41,514 nucleotides of DNA from Helochares maculicollis. Lineage: Eukaryota > Arthropoda > Insecta > Coleoptera > Hydrophilidae. Position 1 is the stretch's first letter; every line of letters starts with the position of its first letter. A program made the translations under genes and the position numbers. The stretch is from contig JAWQRO010000357.1 in the NCBI GenBank assembly GCA_033557835.1, positions 1 to 41,514 on the forward strand, read 5' to 3'. The notes below the pieces were generated by a model. It ran no database searches. It was not told the origin of the DNA and was given only the letters and a program-made list of their open reading frames with translations. Of this stretch, positions 23,989-36,900 are shown one piece after another.

Positions 23989-25642
23989 GTTACAGCCAAT
24001 ATAATAAATATTAAAAACGTTATAAAAACCATAAAAATTAACAACGACATTAAATTTTTAAACAAATTTTAATGATAATAACAATAATAAACTATCAAAT
24101 TTGTGAAAATGTAATCATTGTTTTGGACTGGTCGTCTGCCAGTGGCAACGCCCCGTAAGCCAATCATATAAGCAAAACCTAAACATGTGGAAAGTAATTA
24201 TTCCATTTAACTTATAAAACTTAAATTTAAATATTAGTGTTAAGTTTGTGAATATTTAAGAGTAACGGCTTCATTTTAAAAACTCTTAAAGACAAAAAAC
24301 TTTAGTCTAGAAAAAAACTCAAAAATAACGCATAAAAGGTAAGCAATGATAGCAATTTACAAAATATCTTGAGAATTAATCAAAAAATTATGCAAATGCT
24401 GCAATTGATTTAGTTTTGTTAAAAAAAATCATTATAAATTATTAAAACTAAACCGTCCCAACGTATCTTCTTAATCGTTAAAATACGCTTTAAAAATACA
24501 AAAAATTAATAATTATTAAATATTATTATAATGTGCGAGATAATTTTCCAAAATTCTAAAAAGTACTCGAAAGACAGCAATAACCCCAATTGTTTCATTA
24601 AATTAAATGTATTTTATTTTAGTTTCCTTCGTTTTGGTCGTCGTTGTACAAAACATAGGAACAATGTGGAACTATTTAAACAATTACTAAACGCTACAAT
24701 ACATATAGAAAGTGTACGAGGTTTTGGGTAGTTGATTAAGTGAATCTTTAAGCGCCATCTAGGAGAGAAGGAGTAAAGCTCTTAATAACTGCGAATTTTA
24801 CTCAGAAAATAATCCAAATGTAAACGAACAAATTTTGCTCGGCTACTAAATAGATGTAAAATGTAAATATATTTGAAGTTTTGAATCATCGTATGCAGGA
24901 ATTTTCAACAAAACGGAACAAATATAAAAAGCGCTGAAAGTGGCTGCGGACGCTACTTTTAATGAGATTGTAATATTATTATAATTTAATGTTCTTACTT
25001 AATTTGAGCTGCTCGGTTGCATAAAGCGTTGCGCAAGGAGAGCTATTCCACTTTCTAAGCGAAAATTTCGATTTTTGTGCAAAGTTGGTCGTTTATCCTT
25101 CTGGAGCCAAAATACGGAGTCATATGTAAACAAAGGAGTCGTTATTGACGTTCTGTTAAAACGCGCGCGGTCAAGGTCGAAATCAAATTGGATATGTTGC
25201 AATGGAAAATAGCGAAAGTTTAAAATCTGTCTCTATAGAGGATTTAATTTAGAGTTTATTCTAGGCGAAGCAAAAACAGAATTGCACATCTGGCTCGTCG
25301 GTGAAACCGAAAGTAATTCCATCTTATGCACTTTCAACAATTTCCAATCCCGCAAGATTGTTGCGGAAGAGACAATGAATGCGCTAGAGCTTTACAAGAG
25401 CGATTCTTTGTTGCTCAACGTTTACAACAAAACCGCGATCAATAGACTGTGTTTACGTTTCCCAAGGTAAAACATTTGATCTTGATCGTGCGTTTTCCTG
25501 AATATACCATATAAAGTAGTGATCTTTAAATTAGGAGTCGCAAAGCTAAACTAGTCGCGTTTTCCTTTTACGCAACTTGAGGCAAACTGGTATTGATAAT
25601 GTAAAACTAGCGTTAACGAAAAATGCGCTTTGCTTTGCTCAC
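20850..25642. other. Intron between the two LRRC20-like first exons, mostly featureless
   Basis: About 20850-21200 is GC-richer and probably the promoter and leader of the short LRRC20 form. From about 21900 to 23250 the plus strand is T-rich and holds a 106-codon low-complexity frame that I reject. A GC-richer island at about 24990-25480 contains an open segment with a possible donor at 25468 (listed as a finding). I recognise nothing else apart from the dinucleotide run listed separately. Confidence 0.55.
23947..23983. repeat. (AT)n microsatellite
   Basis: An uninterrupted AT dinucleotide run of 37 bases. Confidence 0.98.
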
Positions 25643-25802
25643 CCAGATTATTGTTCTCTTGTGCTTCATTACACCTTCCGACGACCCGAATGATAGCCCT
25701 TCCAGCTAGCTTAGTGCAGATCATCATAGCCCCCATCCTGGGGTCGGGCTCGTTGATGGTCTGGTTCGTAATATCCTCTCCGAATTGCGATGGTGGACGC
25801 AT
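25643..25802 (-). CDS. Alternative first exon of the LRRC20-like gene (long form)
   Basis: ATG at 25802 (minus) opens 53 codons, then G|gtgagc, the same phase-1 junction as the 20786 exon, so it can splice to 17402 to give a 211-residue form. Its end, AIIRVVGRCNEAQENNNL, resembles the short form's AVTKVIHRCEDAQETEHL: both have a hydrophobic pair, RC, an acidic or Asn residue, EAQE or DAQE, and a final Leu before the shared Asp. The longer N-terminus starts MRPPSQFGED and includes MGAMMICTKLAG. The frame is open to 26000 upstream, and a possible acceptor (gatacag, just before codons for FECPK) could link it to a still earlier exon. GC-rich surroundings suggest a promoter nearby. No other gene is likely to own this exon. 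Confidence 0.75.
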
Positions 25803-26589
25803 TTTGGGGCACTCAAACTGTATCAACGAACAAATACGGGAAAGTAAAATGCACCTTTGCATACACTTTTGAGCGCGAATATCAAAATGTTTGTTATGAT
25901 GCGTCGCGTGTACATTATATATCTTAACTCTTTGTTTACCCCCCACCTCTCGCGCTAGAAGCTGCGCGTTCACAATTTCCTCGCAACAATAAAACGGCAA
26001 TGTTTAGCGAGCGAAACTTCTCCAGATCAAACATTCATTATCCAAACGAACAGATTTATTTATATCCCCATTTATTTACACGAATTTTCACGCGAAAGCC
26101 CCATCCACCTCCATCCCGACCGCCCAAGAAAAACACGCGGAAAAACCAGCTGAAACGGCCGATTCGCTCGGAGCGTTCACCCAAACACTTAATATAAACT
26201 GCGGATGTGAAAAATATATAATTTGGGAAGGTTTTAGAAAAGACGCAGTTGGATTTAATGTACGTGGTCTATTTTCAGGCTGACAAGGTCAAAGGAACGA
26301 ACGTAGCGACGCTCAGCGTCTTTACCTGTCCAAGTTCTTTGTTCCGCGTCAGCTGATCCCTCCGCCCGAACAGCTGGATAGCCTAAAAATACGAAGAGTG
26401 CAAAGGAACTCCCTAGTCGTTGATCCCGATCTTTCTACATTTAAAAATTCTCCCGGTAGCAAAACTCTTTGTTCGTCATGGAAATAACCACCCGAATTGT
26501 AAATGTGCGCCTCACTTTGGCAATTAGACCATGTGCAGACGTAAATCGATATTTTTAGAACAAATTTGGATATCGGCCAGCGCATTCTA

Positions 26590-29500
26590 TGAAAAGAGGT
26601 TTACTCAAGATTGGAAGAACTCTCAAATTTTACGCATTGCTCTTTGTAAGAACAAAGACCGTTTATAATAATCTGGCACAACATGAAATCTCAAAGTCAA
26701 GCTTTAACCGGCACGTCTATACGTTAAGCACTTGCACATTTTCCATCCAATGCATTTCTATTGTAAAAATGACCTATTTTTGCGCTTAAAGCGTCTCGAA
26801 CGTTTAATTTCCGCATTAACTTTTAATATTTTCACACTAAAACGAAATAATTTTAAAACGTAATTACTTCCATAATAAATTATTTTCAAACCAAATAAAT
26901 TTTTAGTTACACAAGTACAAACTTTATCGAATTATCCCGAGAAACCCTGGAAAACACAAATTGCATCGTATTTGATACGAAATAAGGTTAGCTGTCTAGT
27001 CGTATAGGAATACACGCGTCACTAATTTGCACAAACGCCATGATTTACCTTCATAGTTATCACAATTATTTTATTTTATTTAGTATGAATCACAAAGCAC
27101 CTTATTCTTGGAGCGCAGAAAACCATCACAAACACTTTCATGTTCACTTAAATCTAGTTTTGTGGGGCGTAGATTTATTTTCTTTCAACAATTTCTACAG
27201 TTTTTGAATGCCACTGCCGTATTATCGAGATTATTGTGTTTAAAAACTAATAAAGCATTGGGATATCCGCTCCTAGCAATATTTTAATTATTACTTTAAG
27301 ATTTTTATGCTTCTACTCAACATTTTCGCAATCAATATATTTGTATATACAAACTAGCAATCACCTGCAGTTTCGCTTGCATAAATTTTAGAATTTATTA
27401 ATTTTTTTATCAGATTATTATTAGCAATGATAGATTACAGTTTGAAATACAGTAGCGCTGACATTGCTGTTAAGGGCCTAAGCCTTGATAAATAATAGCA
27501 TATACACTTTTAACTTATCTATTTAATGCTTGAAATTAAGTAATTCATCCACAACTGTTAGAATTTTATTAGTTAATTTTAGCGTACAAAATGTTTGCCA
27601 CAATATTAGAACCTCGAAGTTTCAGGCAAAAATCTATAACAGAAGTTTCCATGTCAATCTGTTGCATTTACATTTCGACCCGAATATTTGTCGATATTTA
27701 TGGCAACACAAATTAGTTAATTTGGATTCAATCACATTCCCAGATAGTTTAGCGTGAAGTCTTAATTCACATTTGACAAAATTCTTCCAGTAAATCATAA
27801 AAGTCTGAATCAAAGCACAGTGAAAATCTGACCTAGTAAGCCGTAATTACGACGACTTTAAAAAGGGTAAGACCACGAGCTTAAAATTTTAATATTTTAC
27901 TCTAAGATATTGTCCATCTGAATCAGGACTACAGACAATAAATACTGACGAAGTTAATTACTGTTAGAGTTACTCACCAGTTTTGTCAAAAATCATTGCC
28001 CAAAAATTTGGCCCACAAAATGACTGCAAATATCCCGCGCTTTTTGTTTTTTTTTCTCATTATTCAAAAGAAAATCATAGCTAATCATTCACCATTTTCA
28101 AATAGTCACATACACGCTATGTGTGAGAAATAAAATTAAAAATAAATTATTTGAAGTATCATCACTCATATATAGTTTAAATAGTAAATATCAATCTTGC
28201 AAATGAGCCTCACACAACCGAAATAAACGAAATTATTTTCAAGTCTCGATGCAGTCTGTCCGAAAATAAATATGTTCTATCATTTCAGGCTGACTTCAAA
28301 ATATGAATGAAGCAAATTCAATACGTGAAAATTCACACAAATGATGTACGATATCATCTTGAGTCAAATACATTGACTGCGATATTTAAGACCATAATGT
28401 TCTCAACCATAATTCTGCTGTATTTACATAGCGTGCATTAAATAGTAAAATTTTGAAAAAAAGCCTCGACGGAAAGACTAGGAAGTTATAAAGCGCTTAA
28501 GAATTCAAGACAGAGTATGATATTTATCATATCTTTCATTCATTCAGTTCATGTTGCCAACAATATCATTTAAAAGCGAACCTTCATAATACACTAGAGT
28601 TTTTATTTTGTCAGCTAAAATTCACCGTTTCAATTTCTCCATTAATTCCACCGGTATTATATATATATATAAAAGCAAATATCCAAATAGAGCGATACGT
28701 GTTAAAGACGCCTGTTATATCAAATTAGAATATAAAGGAAACACCAAAAAACAAAAACTCGTAGAATTCAACTCATAATATTCATTTGTACTAATTCATA
28801 TTATTATTTAGTTTATTACCGCTAACATTGTCAGTATATTTTTATCGGTTTACTACTCGCGACTTGTAACTAGCTGATATTACTCATATAAGTAATTCAT
28901 GAGGAAATTTATACCTATAATGTCACACAAATTCATTAATCTATTTAAAAAATGGATTAGATTGCATCCGGAATTACTAACCTTTAGAAACGGGAGTAAG
29001 AGAATCCAATAGACACACTCTACTTGGTATAATTGTGCAGACTAAAAACTTTGGTGCGAGTTATCTCACATTACCTCCAGGATTACTTGCGTTTGAAATG
29101 TAAACCAATAACTTCCGTGTATATACTGTATTTTCAACGGAAGTATATAGAGTGCAGGGGTTGCTTTATTTACTTAAGCTAAAGTCTGATATTTGTAAAG
29201 TGTCGAAGCATACGGGCTAACAAAAATGCAAAGAAATTTCACAAGACCTGCAACGCCTCATTTGAATCTTTATCTTTACAGCGTTTATCTAGGTATTTAC
29301 AAGCTTATTACATTACATCGAGAATGGTTTAAATATTGAATAAGTTAGTTAAGGATTTTCAGTATCGCGTATTGTACGCAATTTTTACATTAATATTTTT
29401 ATGGGTACATTCAACGCCATCGTTTTGAAACAAGGAAATGCGCTGTTGAAGTAGTGAAATTGATAAACGCAATTCCAAAATGCACGAACTATTTACAATT

Positions 29501-32500
29501 TGTGTTTCATAAACACATAGAGCAAAACCATTAACGCAATCACCAACAGAAAGGTTAAGTTTGGGGCGTTGTTCATTTTATCATATAGTCAACTTAACCG
29601 TATCATCCCTCAGTTTGAACTTTTATAAGAAGGTCGTTCACTACATTACATTGCATTAAAATGTCATCGTTGCTTCCCTTTGCGCAATGGGGTCCTAGCG
29701 AGATTTTTTAATGAGGGGCTTTGTAAAGGACTCGAAATTTAAAAAAGTATAGAATTCATCAATAAATCGAATTTCCATTGTTAGTTTGAAAATGTTTAAC
29801 AATGGCTTGTATACAAGAAGCTGTGGTGTAACAATAATCAACAAACATTGCAATGACTGCTGCCTGGCCTCTTCTAGCTCTTATAACCTTAACCTTAGCA
29901 AACAATTGCTATGCTAGATCAATGTTTAAATAGAAAATTATAAATAGAACTGAATACAGTAGTTAAATTCAATGGCTATTAAGTGGTGACTTGTTGATTT
30001 TCATCAGGTACTACGGTTTTTATGTATTTTATAATTTTCTGTTAAGTTTTAATATTTTCAAGATGCTATGGTCAATTTCTATACCGTTTTATTTAGAGAC
30101 ATAAGCTGAATATACAGAAAGCTTATCTACTATTTTAATCTATGGTGATATAGACACGTATCAAACATAACAACGCCCATAAATTAAAGTAAATTGAATT
30201 GCTTGCTTTATCAGTAAAACAATATTTTAAAAGTACTGCTGTAGAGGAATAGTACAAACTAAAATATATATAGAGGCGTATAGGCCCCCAAATACCTACC
30301 ATAAGGGTGCCTATTCATCTTGAATATTATGGTAATCACATACCCTGAACTGCAACATTCCACTCCACAGCACCTACAGTACTGATTAAATCATTGATTA
30401 ATGTCCACATTCCCTTGTTTCTTATCGATCTTTATCATTTGTCAATAGATTCAAAAAACTACCTAACAAACTATTCCAAATACAAGATTATGCATTTTAT
30501 AGCTTGTTTTTATCGGCTTTTGACAAACTATTATTAACTTCTAATCAGTGGTTATTAGTGAAATGCTGGCATACAAAAAAACAGTTATATAAGCAAATAA
30601 AGTTTTAAGGATCTTTATTTTTAAAATTAAAATATTAATGTTGACATTAATATTCCTACATCCAATTTCATAATGGTGAATTGGAATTTTTATGACTAAC
30701 ATTTTTTATCCTCGATTAGAAGATATCATCAAAATTCTCGATACAAAAATTTGATTAACCCATCGATTACTGGAGATTTCGGATTATTCGTTAGCAATCT
30801 ACTTATGGCAAATCGAAACCTATCTTTTTAATTATTTTTGTAATCGCTCAAGCTAATTAACCAATCCACTCAGTTGGCTCCAATGTCTCTCAGAAATCCG
30901 AATATTCTGGATTTATTCAATATTTTTGTCCTACATATTAATTTTTGTGTTTGCTTATTGCTTTTGGTTATAATTTCAATTAATTGTTACAGTTATGATA
31001 TTGGATTGCCAATTTACGTTATGATATTTGGTTTCAGATTTCTGCTTAAATTTCATTTGTGTTTCCCTCATTACTTCTGTACACAAAATTAAGTTGTTTT
31101 CGCCAATTTAAATTAGTGGTCAATGTCAATTCTATTTCGTAAAGTAATTTAATAAGCGGTTTTCGATCAAGGTAATAAATTGGCGCGTTTGTTTATTATA
31201 TATACATATGTACGAACGAAATAGCTAAACCTATTGAATTTCTGCTGTTATCTTATCTCTCAACGCAAGCATTACGAGTAAACAGGCTATTTTTCTTTGT
31301 ACGCTTTGTGTATAATCGTGAGTTGGTATATTTGTAAAAAGTCGCCATAATAAGTTTAACATTTTAATAATTTAATCTTAATTGTTTGAAGTTTTGCATT
31401 TCCAGCACTGTTTTATCTTCATTAGTTCACTCCTTCAAAACAATTTATGCACATACTTACAGACATTCCGCACCTTACAAACGCCGTAATAAACTATAAT
31501 TATCACAGTTCAAGAAAAATATGGAGAATGCATACCGACAATTACAAAAACCAATACGTATAAGCTAATTGCACTACCTGGATTTACAATTATTTATGGT
31601 AATCAATACATGTTGTTAATTGTATATTAATAGGTGGAATATGCCCATCATTTTTCGCTTAATTACATGGTAATGGACAAGCTCTGCTTGGATTACGGTG
31701 GTGCCCTAATTAAAATTGATGGAATGAGGAAACTGTCGGGACTTTTGCACGCATGTAAATAGCTACCTATGTAATGACAATGCGTATCATCGGGTCGTGG
31801 AGGAATGAAGGGTTTACGTGTGAACATTAAAGTGATGTGTCCACCCACAATTACTCGGCACGAGGCCGACGCATTACTTGAGTGCACATGCAAGACACGT
31901 AGATGTACACCTGTCCTATACTGTTATTACATTAAAATTTCTAATACGTGCATTCAAATCGCACACCTACCGAAGGTAAAGACAGTCACTAAAGCATTTA
32001 GCCCATTCGACACTGAAGAAATTGTTATTTTCTAGATTTTATAAATAAAATGTGTCAATACACATCTGCCATATGCAATCATTTCGTATCACTATAGTAC
32101 CAAGAACTCAACTTACAAAAATAACACAAAATATCTAGTTTAGTAATGTACAGAGTTTTGATAAAATGGTATGAATTGTGATAAATGCACCTGTTAAGGC
32201 AAGTTACTGGACCATCTGTTTAGATATTATTACTCAAATTTGCACTAAAATATCATATCAGAAATTTCTCTATCACATCAAAAATGCAGTAATACACAGA
32301 TAAGACAAGCGTTAGCTAAATGTAAAATGAGTAATCTACAATTTGCACAACATTGAATTTAACATATTTGAATACCAAAAAGACGTCATCAAAAAGCATT
32401 GAAATGCAAATGCTGTGACACATACAAATGTACTTTAATAGATTTTTAAAACGTCTAAATTTGTCTAGAGGAAATTTACGACAAAATTAAGCACTAGCTG

Positions 32501-33180
32501 CGTTGAAGTGGCCCATTTTAATTAATTACTTGTCTACAGTCCTGCTCAGCTAATTTAGATCGCATAAACCACAATTATTTTGTCATTTCCTATTCACTAG
32601 ATTTTCTGTATTAATAATCGTCAAGACTTCCAAGCATTTCTCTTGAGATAATTTATATATAAAAATGATATCATCCGATATCTCAATATATTTCATAATT
32701 ACGTGATGTCATTTCAAATATAAGCATTTACTACATTGCAGATATGAGTGCTGCTCATAAAAATTTACAATTACTCAAAATTAAGTTCTATACCTCGATT
32801 TGCATATTCCCCTCTCTCCAGCAAACTTTTGTAGCGAGGATCCCCAGAATCCTCCCGATACCTGTTCATTTTCGAATCACTAAAGTACTTATTTTATAAG
32901 AACTCACTGAACATTTTGTGACGAGGCGAAAAACCACACTGATTACAAATCATATCAAACATTCTTTATTCTCATCGTAATCCACTTTTAGAATTTTGAT
33001 ATCCCTAGATATCAATTTTATGATTCGAATATTTCTAAGAATTCATTACATTTATTATTACTTAACTGTTGTGCATTTTTAAAAATTAAATTTTATGCTT
33101 GTTTTTTTTATTTAATTATGATAGGAAATAAAGCCAAATTATTATTACAACTTAAGCATTTTAATTATTAACAATAGCAG
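26590..33180. other. Long AT-rich gene-poor stretch
   Basis: I recognise no protein domain, RNA gene or transposon end. Local features: a short TA run near 28657-28671; an imperfect inverted repeat acttccgt/acggaagt at 29111-29144; a GC-richer block at about 31660-31920 with homeodomain-type TAATT words; and a possible minus-strand first exon at 32794-32869. The latter two are listed as findings. Confidence 0.5.
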
Positions 33181-33184
33181 GCAC

Positions 33185-33927
33185 CGTCAAAATCGCTGAA
33201 TCGCTGAAGTGAGAATGTGGAAGGGCTGTAAAATGCACTTCTACATCTGTTATGATCTCATCATTTGATAGAAAACGCTGTCCACACATGAGTTTTTTTA
33301 AGTCTGGAAACAGATGAAAGTCGCTAGAGGCAAATCTAAAGGTTACAATGATCAGAATCTACTAATTTGCAAGTAGTTCACAAACAAAATTCCTTTCGTG
33401 TCACAAAAACTGGTGCTAGCATCTTCTTGGCCGATTTCTGGACACGAACTCGTTTCGGAGCCAAAGAACCAGGTTCACACCACTCTTTAGTCTCTTGTTT
33501 TGAGTCAGAATCATAGTGATTGTCTCATACAAAGTGATAAATCGACGCAAAAAATCTTTTCGAAAACGCTATAAAAGTTGCTGAGAAAGGTGCATTTGAA
33601 TGTTTTTATGTTTCATTGTCAGCGAACGCGGCACCCATTGTGCACACAGCTTTCTGAACAGCGAATTTCCAATACTATATTTTGTATTTTTACTACGATT
33701 TCTGGCGTTGTTGCTGTTTTCGGACGCCCTTGACGTGGATTGTCTTCAATTGAAGAAGAAGAGTCTTTTTAATCTTTCAACATTCGTTCATAAGCTTCCT
33801 TTGTTTTTAAGCCTTCCCAAAATAAAAATTCAATTACCGCATGATATTTAATGGCTTGTAAACAACGAATGAATTGACAGATTTAAATGAAACTTCACAT
33901 ACGTTCATATGAAGAGTGTACCAACAT
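33185..33927 (-). mobile_element. Degenerate mariner remnant, different subfamily from the other copies
   Basis: Read on the minus strand, transposase pieces appear in order. From about 33855: AVIEFLFWEGLKTKEAYERM (N-terminal helix-turn-helix), then EDNPRQGRPKTATTPEIV, frame breaks, then ETKEWCEPGSLAPKRVRVQ and KSAKKMLAPVF (about 33500-33410), then from about 33328 SDFHLFPDLKKLMCGQRF and LSNDEIITDVEVHF, which keeps the third catalytic Asp. The block with the second Asp (HDNAP) is missing by deletion, and the first catalytic block is not readable. The upstream edge is placed near 33927, where a candidate 5' end (ttatgttggtacactcttca, minus) is seen; no matching 3' end is found. The subfamily is of the kind with the TTPE and PGSxAPKR motifs. 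Confidence 0.85.
33190..33858 (-). pseudogene. Broken, internally deleted mariner transposase
   Basis: This is the coding remnant of the element above. At least one early stop (TAA after ERMLKD), several frameshifts and a large internal deletion between the PKRVRVQ block and the SDFHLFPDL block leave roughly half of a normal ~345-residue protein. It cannot be functional. Confidence 0.85.
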
Positions 33928-33929
33928 AA

Positions 33930-36900
33930 CAAAAAAAATAGGCTAGTAGCAACATCCGAAAATTTATTGAGCAACTTAGTATTCTAATGGTTTATATATG
34001 TAATTATAAGTGGGCAGTATGCTTTAATTTTAACTTATCGCCCACCCTGGCCTCCTCTAATCTAACAGCTTATAATTACCTACCCTAACCATGCTCTCTT
34101 ACCTGGCTGAGCAACGAAGAGAACACTTGGCTTAAGTAAGAAAATAAGTTTAGATTTTTTTTCCAAAAGTAAATTTAGTAAAAATACTCTTTTGTAAACC
34201 GTACAGATGTACAGGCGAAGTTAATTCGACACTTTCAAAACCAAATTTGTTTCTTACAAAATAAAGTTTCTCTTCGAATGTTTTATGCCCTCTAGGACAG
34301 TCGTACAATTCAAGCCCATCATAAAAATTGCTGTAAAGCAATTAAGGATTGAAACCATTTTAGGCAATAATTTCTAGTCGCTCGGAACTTTAACAAGCTG
34401 TTTAAGCATTCAAAGTCAACATGGAACACAGTATTAAACAAACATAACCAATCTCTTTAGAAAAGCTTTCTCGCAAATAACTATACCTACATCAAACAAG
34501 CCTTACTTGATCAATTGCATTTGATTGTAACGGTAGAAGTATTTATGATTAATTTGCCGAATTATGGGTTCCATATCTCATTCTGCGGTTAGTTTGGTTT
34601 CTAAAAACGTCTGACTGGAGCAATAAATGGTTTTACATGAGTAACCACGAAGAGCCTGGAGTTATTGAGCTAGATATTGCGATAAGTCTTTAGTATGCCA
34701 TTAGAGATGACATCACAGACACTTCCGTGGTAATATGACCTTCTCGGATATTTGTCTATTGCTAGATGAAAAGATGACTAATTAAATAAAATTATGGATA
34801 GATTCCTTGGAGGCAACTCCCACGAACAAATAGCAATTGTGAAACATGTAGATATGTGGCACATCCTAGGAATTTTCCGCAATTGGCTCATATATAATAA
34901 TACTAAACGCTTGAGTAAATTCCCCTTTTTTTCGTATTTTAACCGATCTTGTTAATAATATCGACGCTCTTGACTAGGCCTTTCTATACATTTAATGTTA
35001 ATAAGAATAGCAACGATATATAATACTTGTTTATGTGCGTTTTTCGCCATTATTTATAGGATAACCTGTCACTTTTAGCTTGTCCTTGTCCTAAACGTAA
35101 GCAATGATGCAGTTTTCATGGCTAAATTATGCTGCTTTTGCATAAATTTTAATATTTTTACGTACCAATCCTTAGTGAAATTGTTCAAAACGTCAAGCAT
35201 CGCCTTACCTGCAAAAAATAAAATGAAGATTAATAATACGCTTCAAGTAAACAGTGTTATGTTCTTTTAGCGTTATTATGTTGTTGCTACAAGAAGGTAT
35301 TTCAAGAATTTCCTTGGCAAATTTAATAATAATAATTACGTATCAGCGGGGAATATTGTAATTAAGCTATTTTAAATAAAACTGATCGCTTTATATAGTT
35401 GGGCATAGTAAAGGTATTTCTGGTACAGGTAGAAATGAAACGATATCGGCAAAATTTGTATTGTGCACACAATATTGTGAATATGCGTTTCAACATTACT
35501 ACTTTTAAACAGTAACTATAAAATAATATCTGCTGAATCGTAAGATTACTAAGGACTAATGATTTTTTTTAATTTTACAGAGCATATAATCTCATAAGTG
35601 GAATTGCTTAACAAGGAAGACGCATTTTTGCGAAAAGTACTGTATTTAACAAAAGGACATCTATACACCAAGAAAGAACACATCTATTCGCATTACGTGT
35701 TGTAATTAATCCTTTCCTTTCAGCAAGCCCACCAACATTTCCTGTAACCAGTTAAATTGGAAAAAGTGTAACTAGAGTACAAATTTGTATATCAATTACC
35801 GCGCACCTGGTAAGGCAGTAAAATACACATATATGGATAATTTGCTTGTTTATGTAACAATTTAACGAGCGTACATCAATTATCTTTAAAAGGGTGATTA
35901 TTTACAGTAATGCATGTTTTATAAATTTGCGATCTACTTATTTATAGTCTACACTTAACGTCATTAATATACCACTACCGCAAACAATTCATAAAGATTT
36001 GCACGGGTTATTTTACTTTAATTTTAGAAAGGTAGTTAAATCTTTGGGTATTTTACTACACAATAGTTTCCGTATTTCAACGTTAAATATTCAACTGGGT
36101 ATAGGCTTGCAACAAAAAGCCATGGTAGAAACGAAGCAATGACGATCTTAATATACATACCGTATTTATAACAGCAGAAATATTAAGAATAATGAATTTA
36201 TACTTACAAATACCAAAATTAAATTCAAATATCAGGTATATTTTGTAATCGGCAGATGCCTTCACCAATTTAGTTACGTAAAAGAAATAACCATATAATA
36301 ATAAATTTATTAAATTATGTATAAATTGGTAATTTTCACGTTTATTAGCAATATTATCTAATAATCCAGCGAAGGAAAAACCGCAGCTATGTGAGAAATT
36401 GCGGCCGCATTTTACACCACACATCTTGAATGCACATTGCGATACTGCACTGATGGGAAAGAAATTTCACTTATACAATGAATTTTAATTTGACACAAGA
36501 AAACGTCTTCACAAAACTAATTGTATTTTATTTACATCAAAACCATATAATTACCTACTTTTTTGATTTGCTTAAACACAGATTTATAATGGAAACAATA
36601 AGCAAAAACAAAAGCATAATTCATTTGAACTTTCACTTGCGTTTTTGCTATTTCGATACTCTACGCTTCGATACAGCGACTAAAAGGTCGCGTTAATGAG
36701 TTTTTGATGTTGACTTAATTCCAATTAAATATTAAATTAAAAAAATAAATTTAACGGAAAAGAAATAAATGGATTAAAAATAGAACGCATTAGCACATAA
36801 TAAATTAAGATATCACTAATTTAAAGAACATTTTTTTGAATGGACGATTCTGCTATTCGCATACCGCAGAATGGCGCAAAAGAATAATAGGTCTGAGAGA

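Noticed and set aside
26000..26197. Pro/Arg-rich plus-strand open frame
   Set aside because: It lies in the GC-rich promoter-like island upstream of the LRRC20 long-form exon; low-complexity composition and no domain.
36083..36424. 113-codon minus-strand open frame
   Set aside because: Composition is that of translated AT-rich DNA; no family resemblance and no splice signals that connect it to anything.
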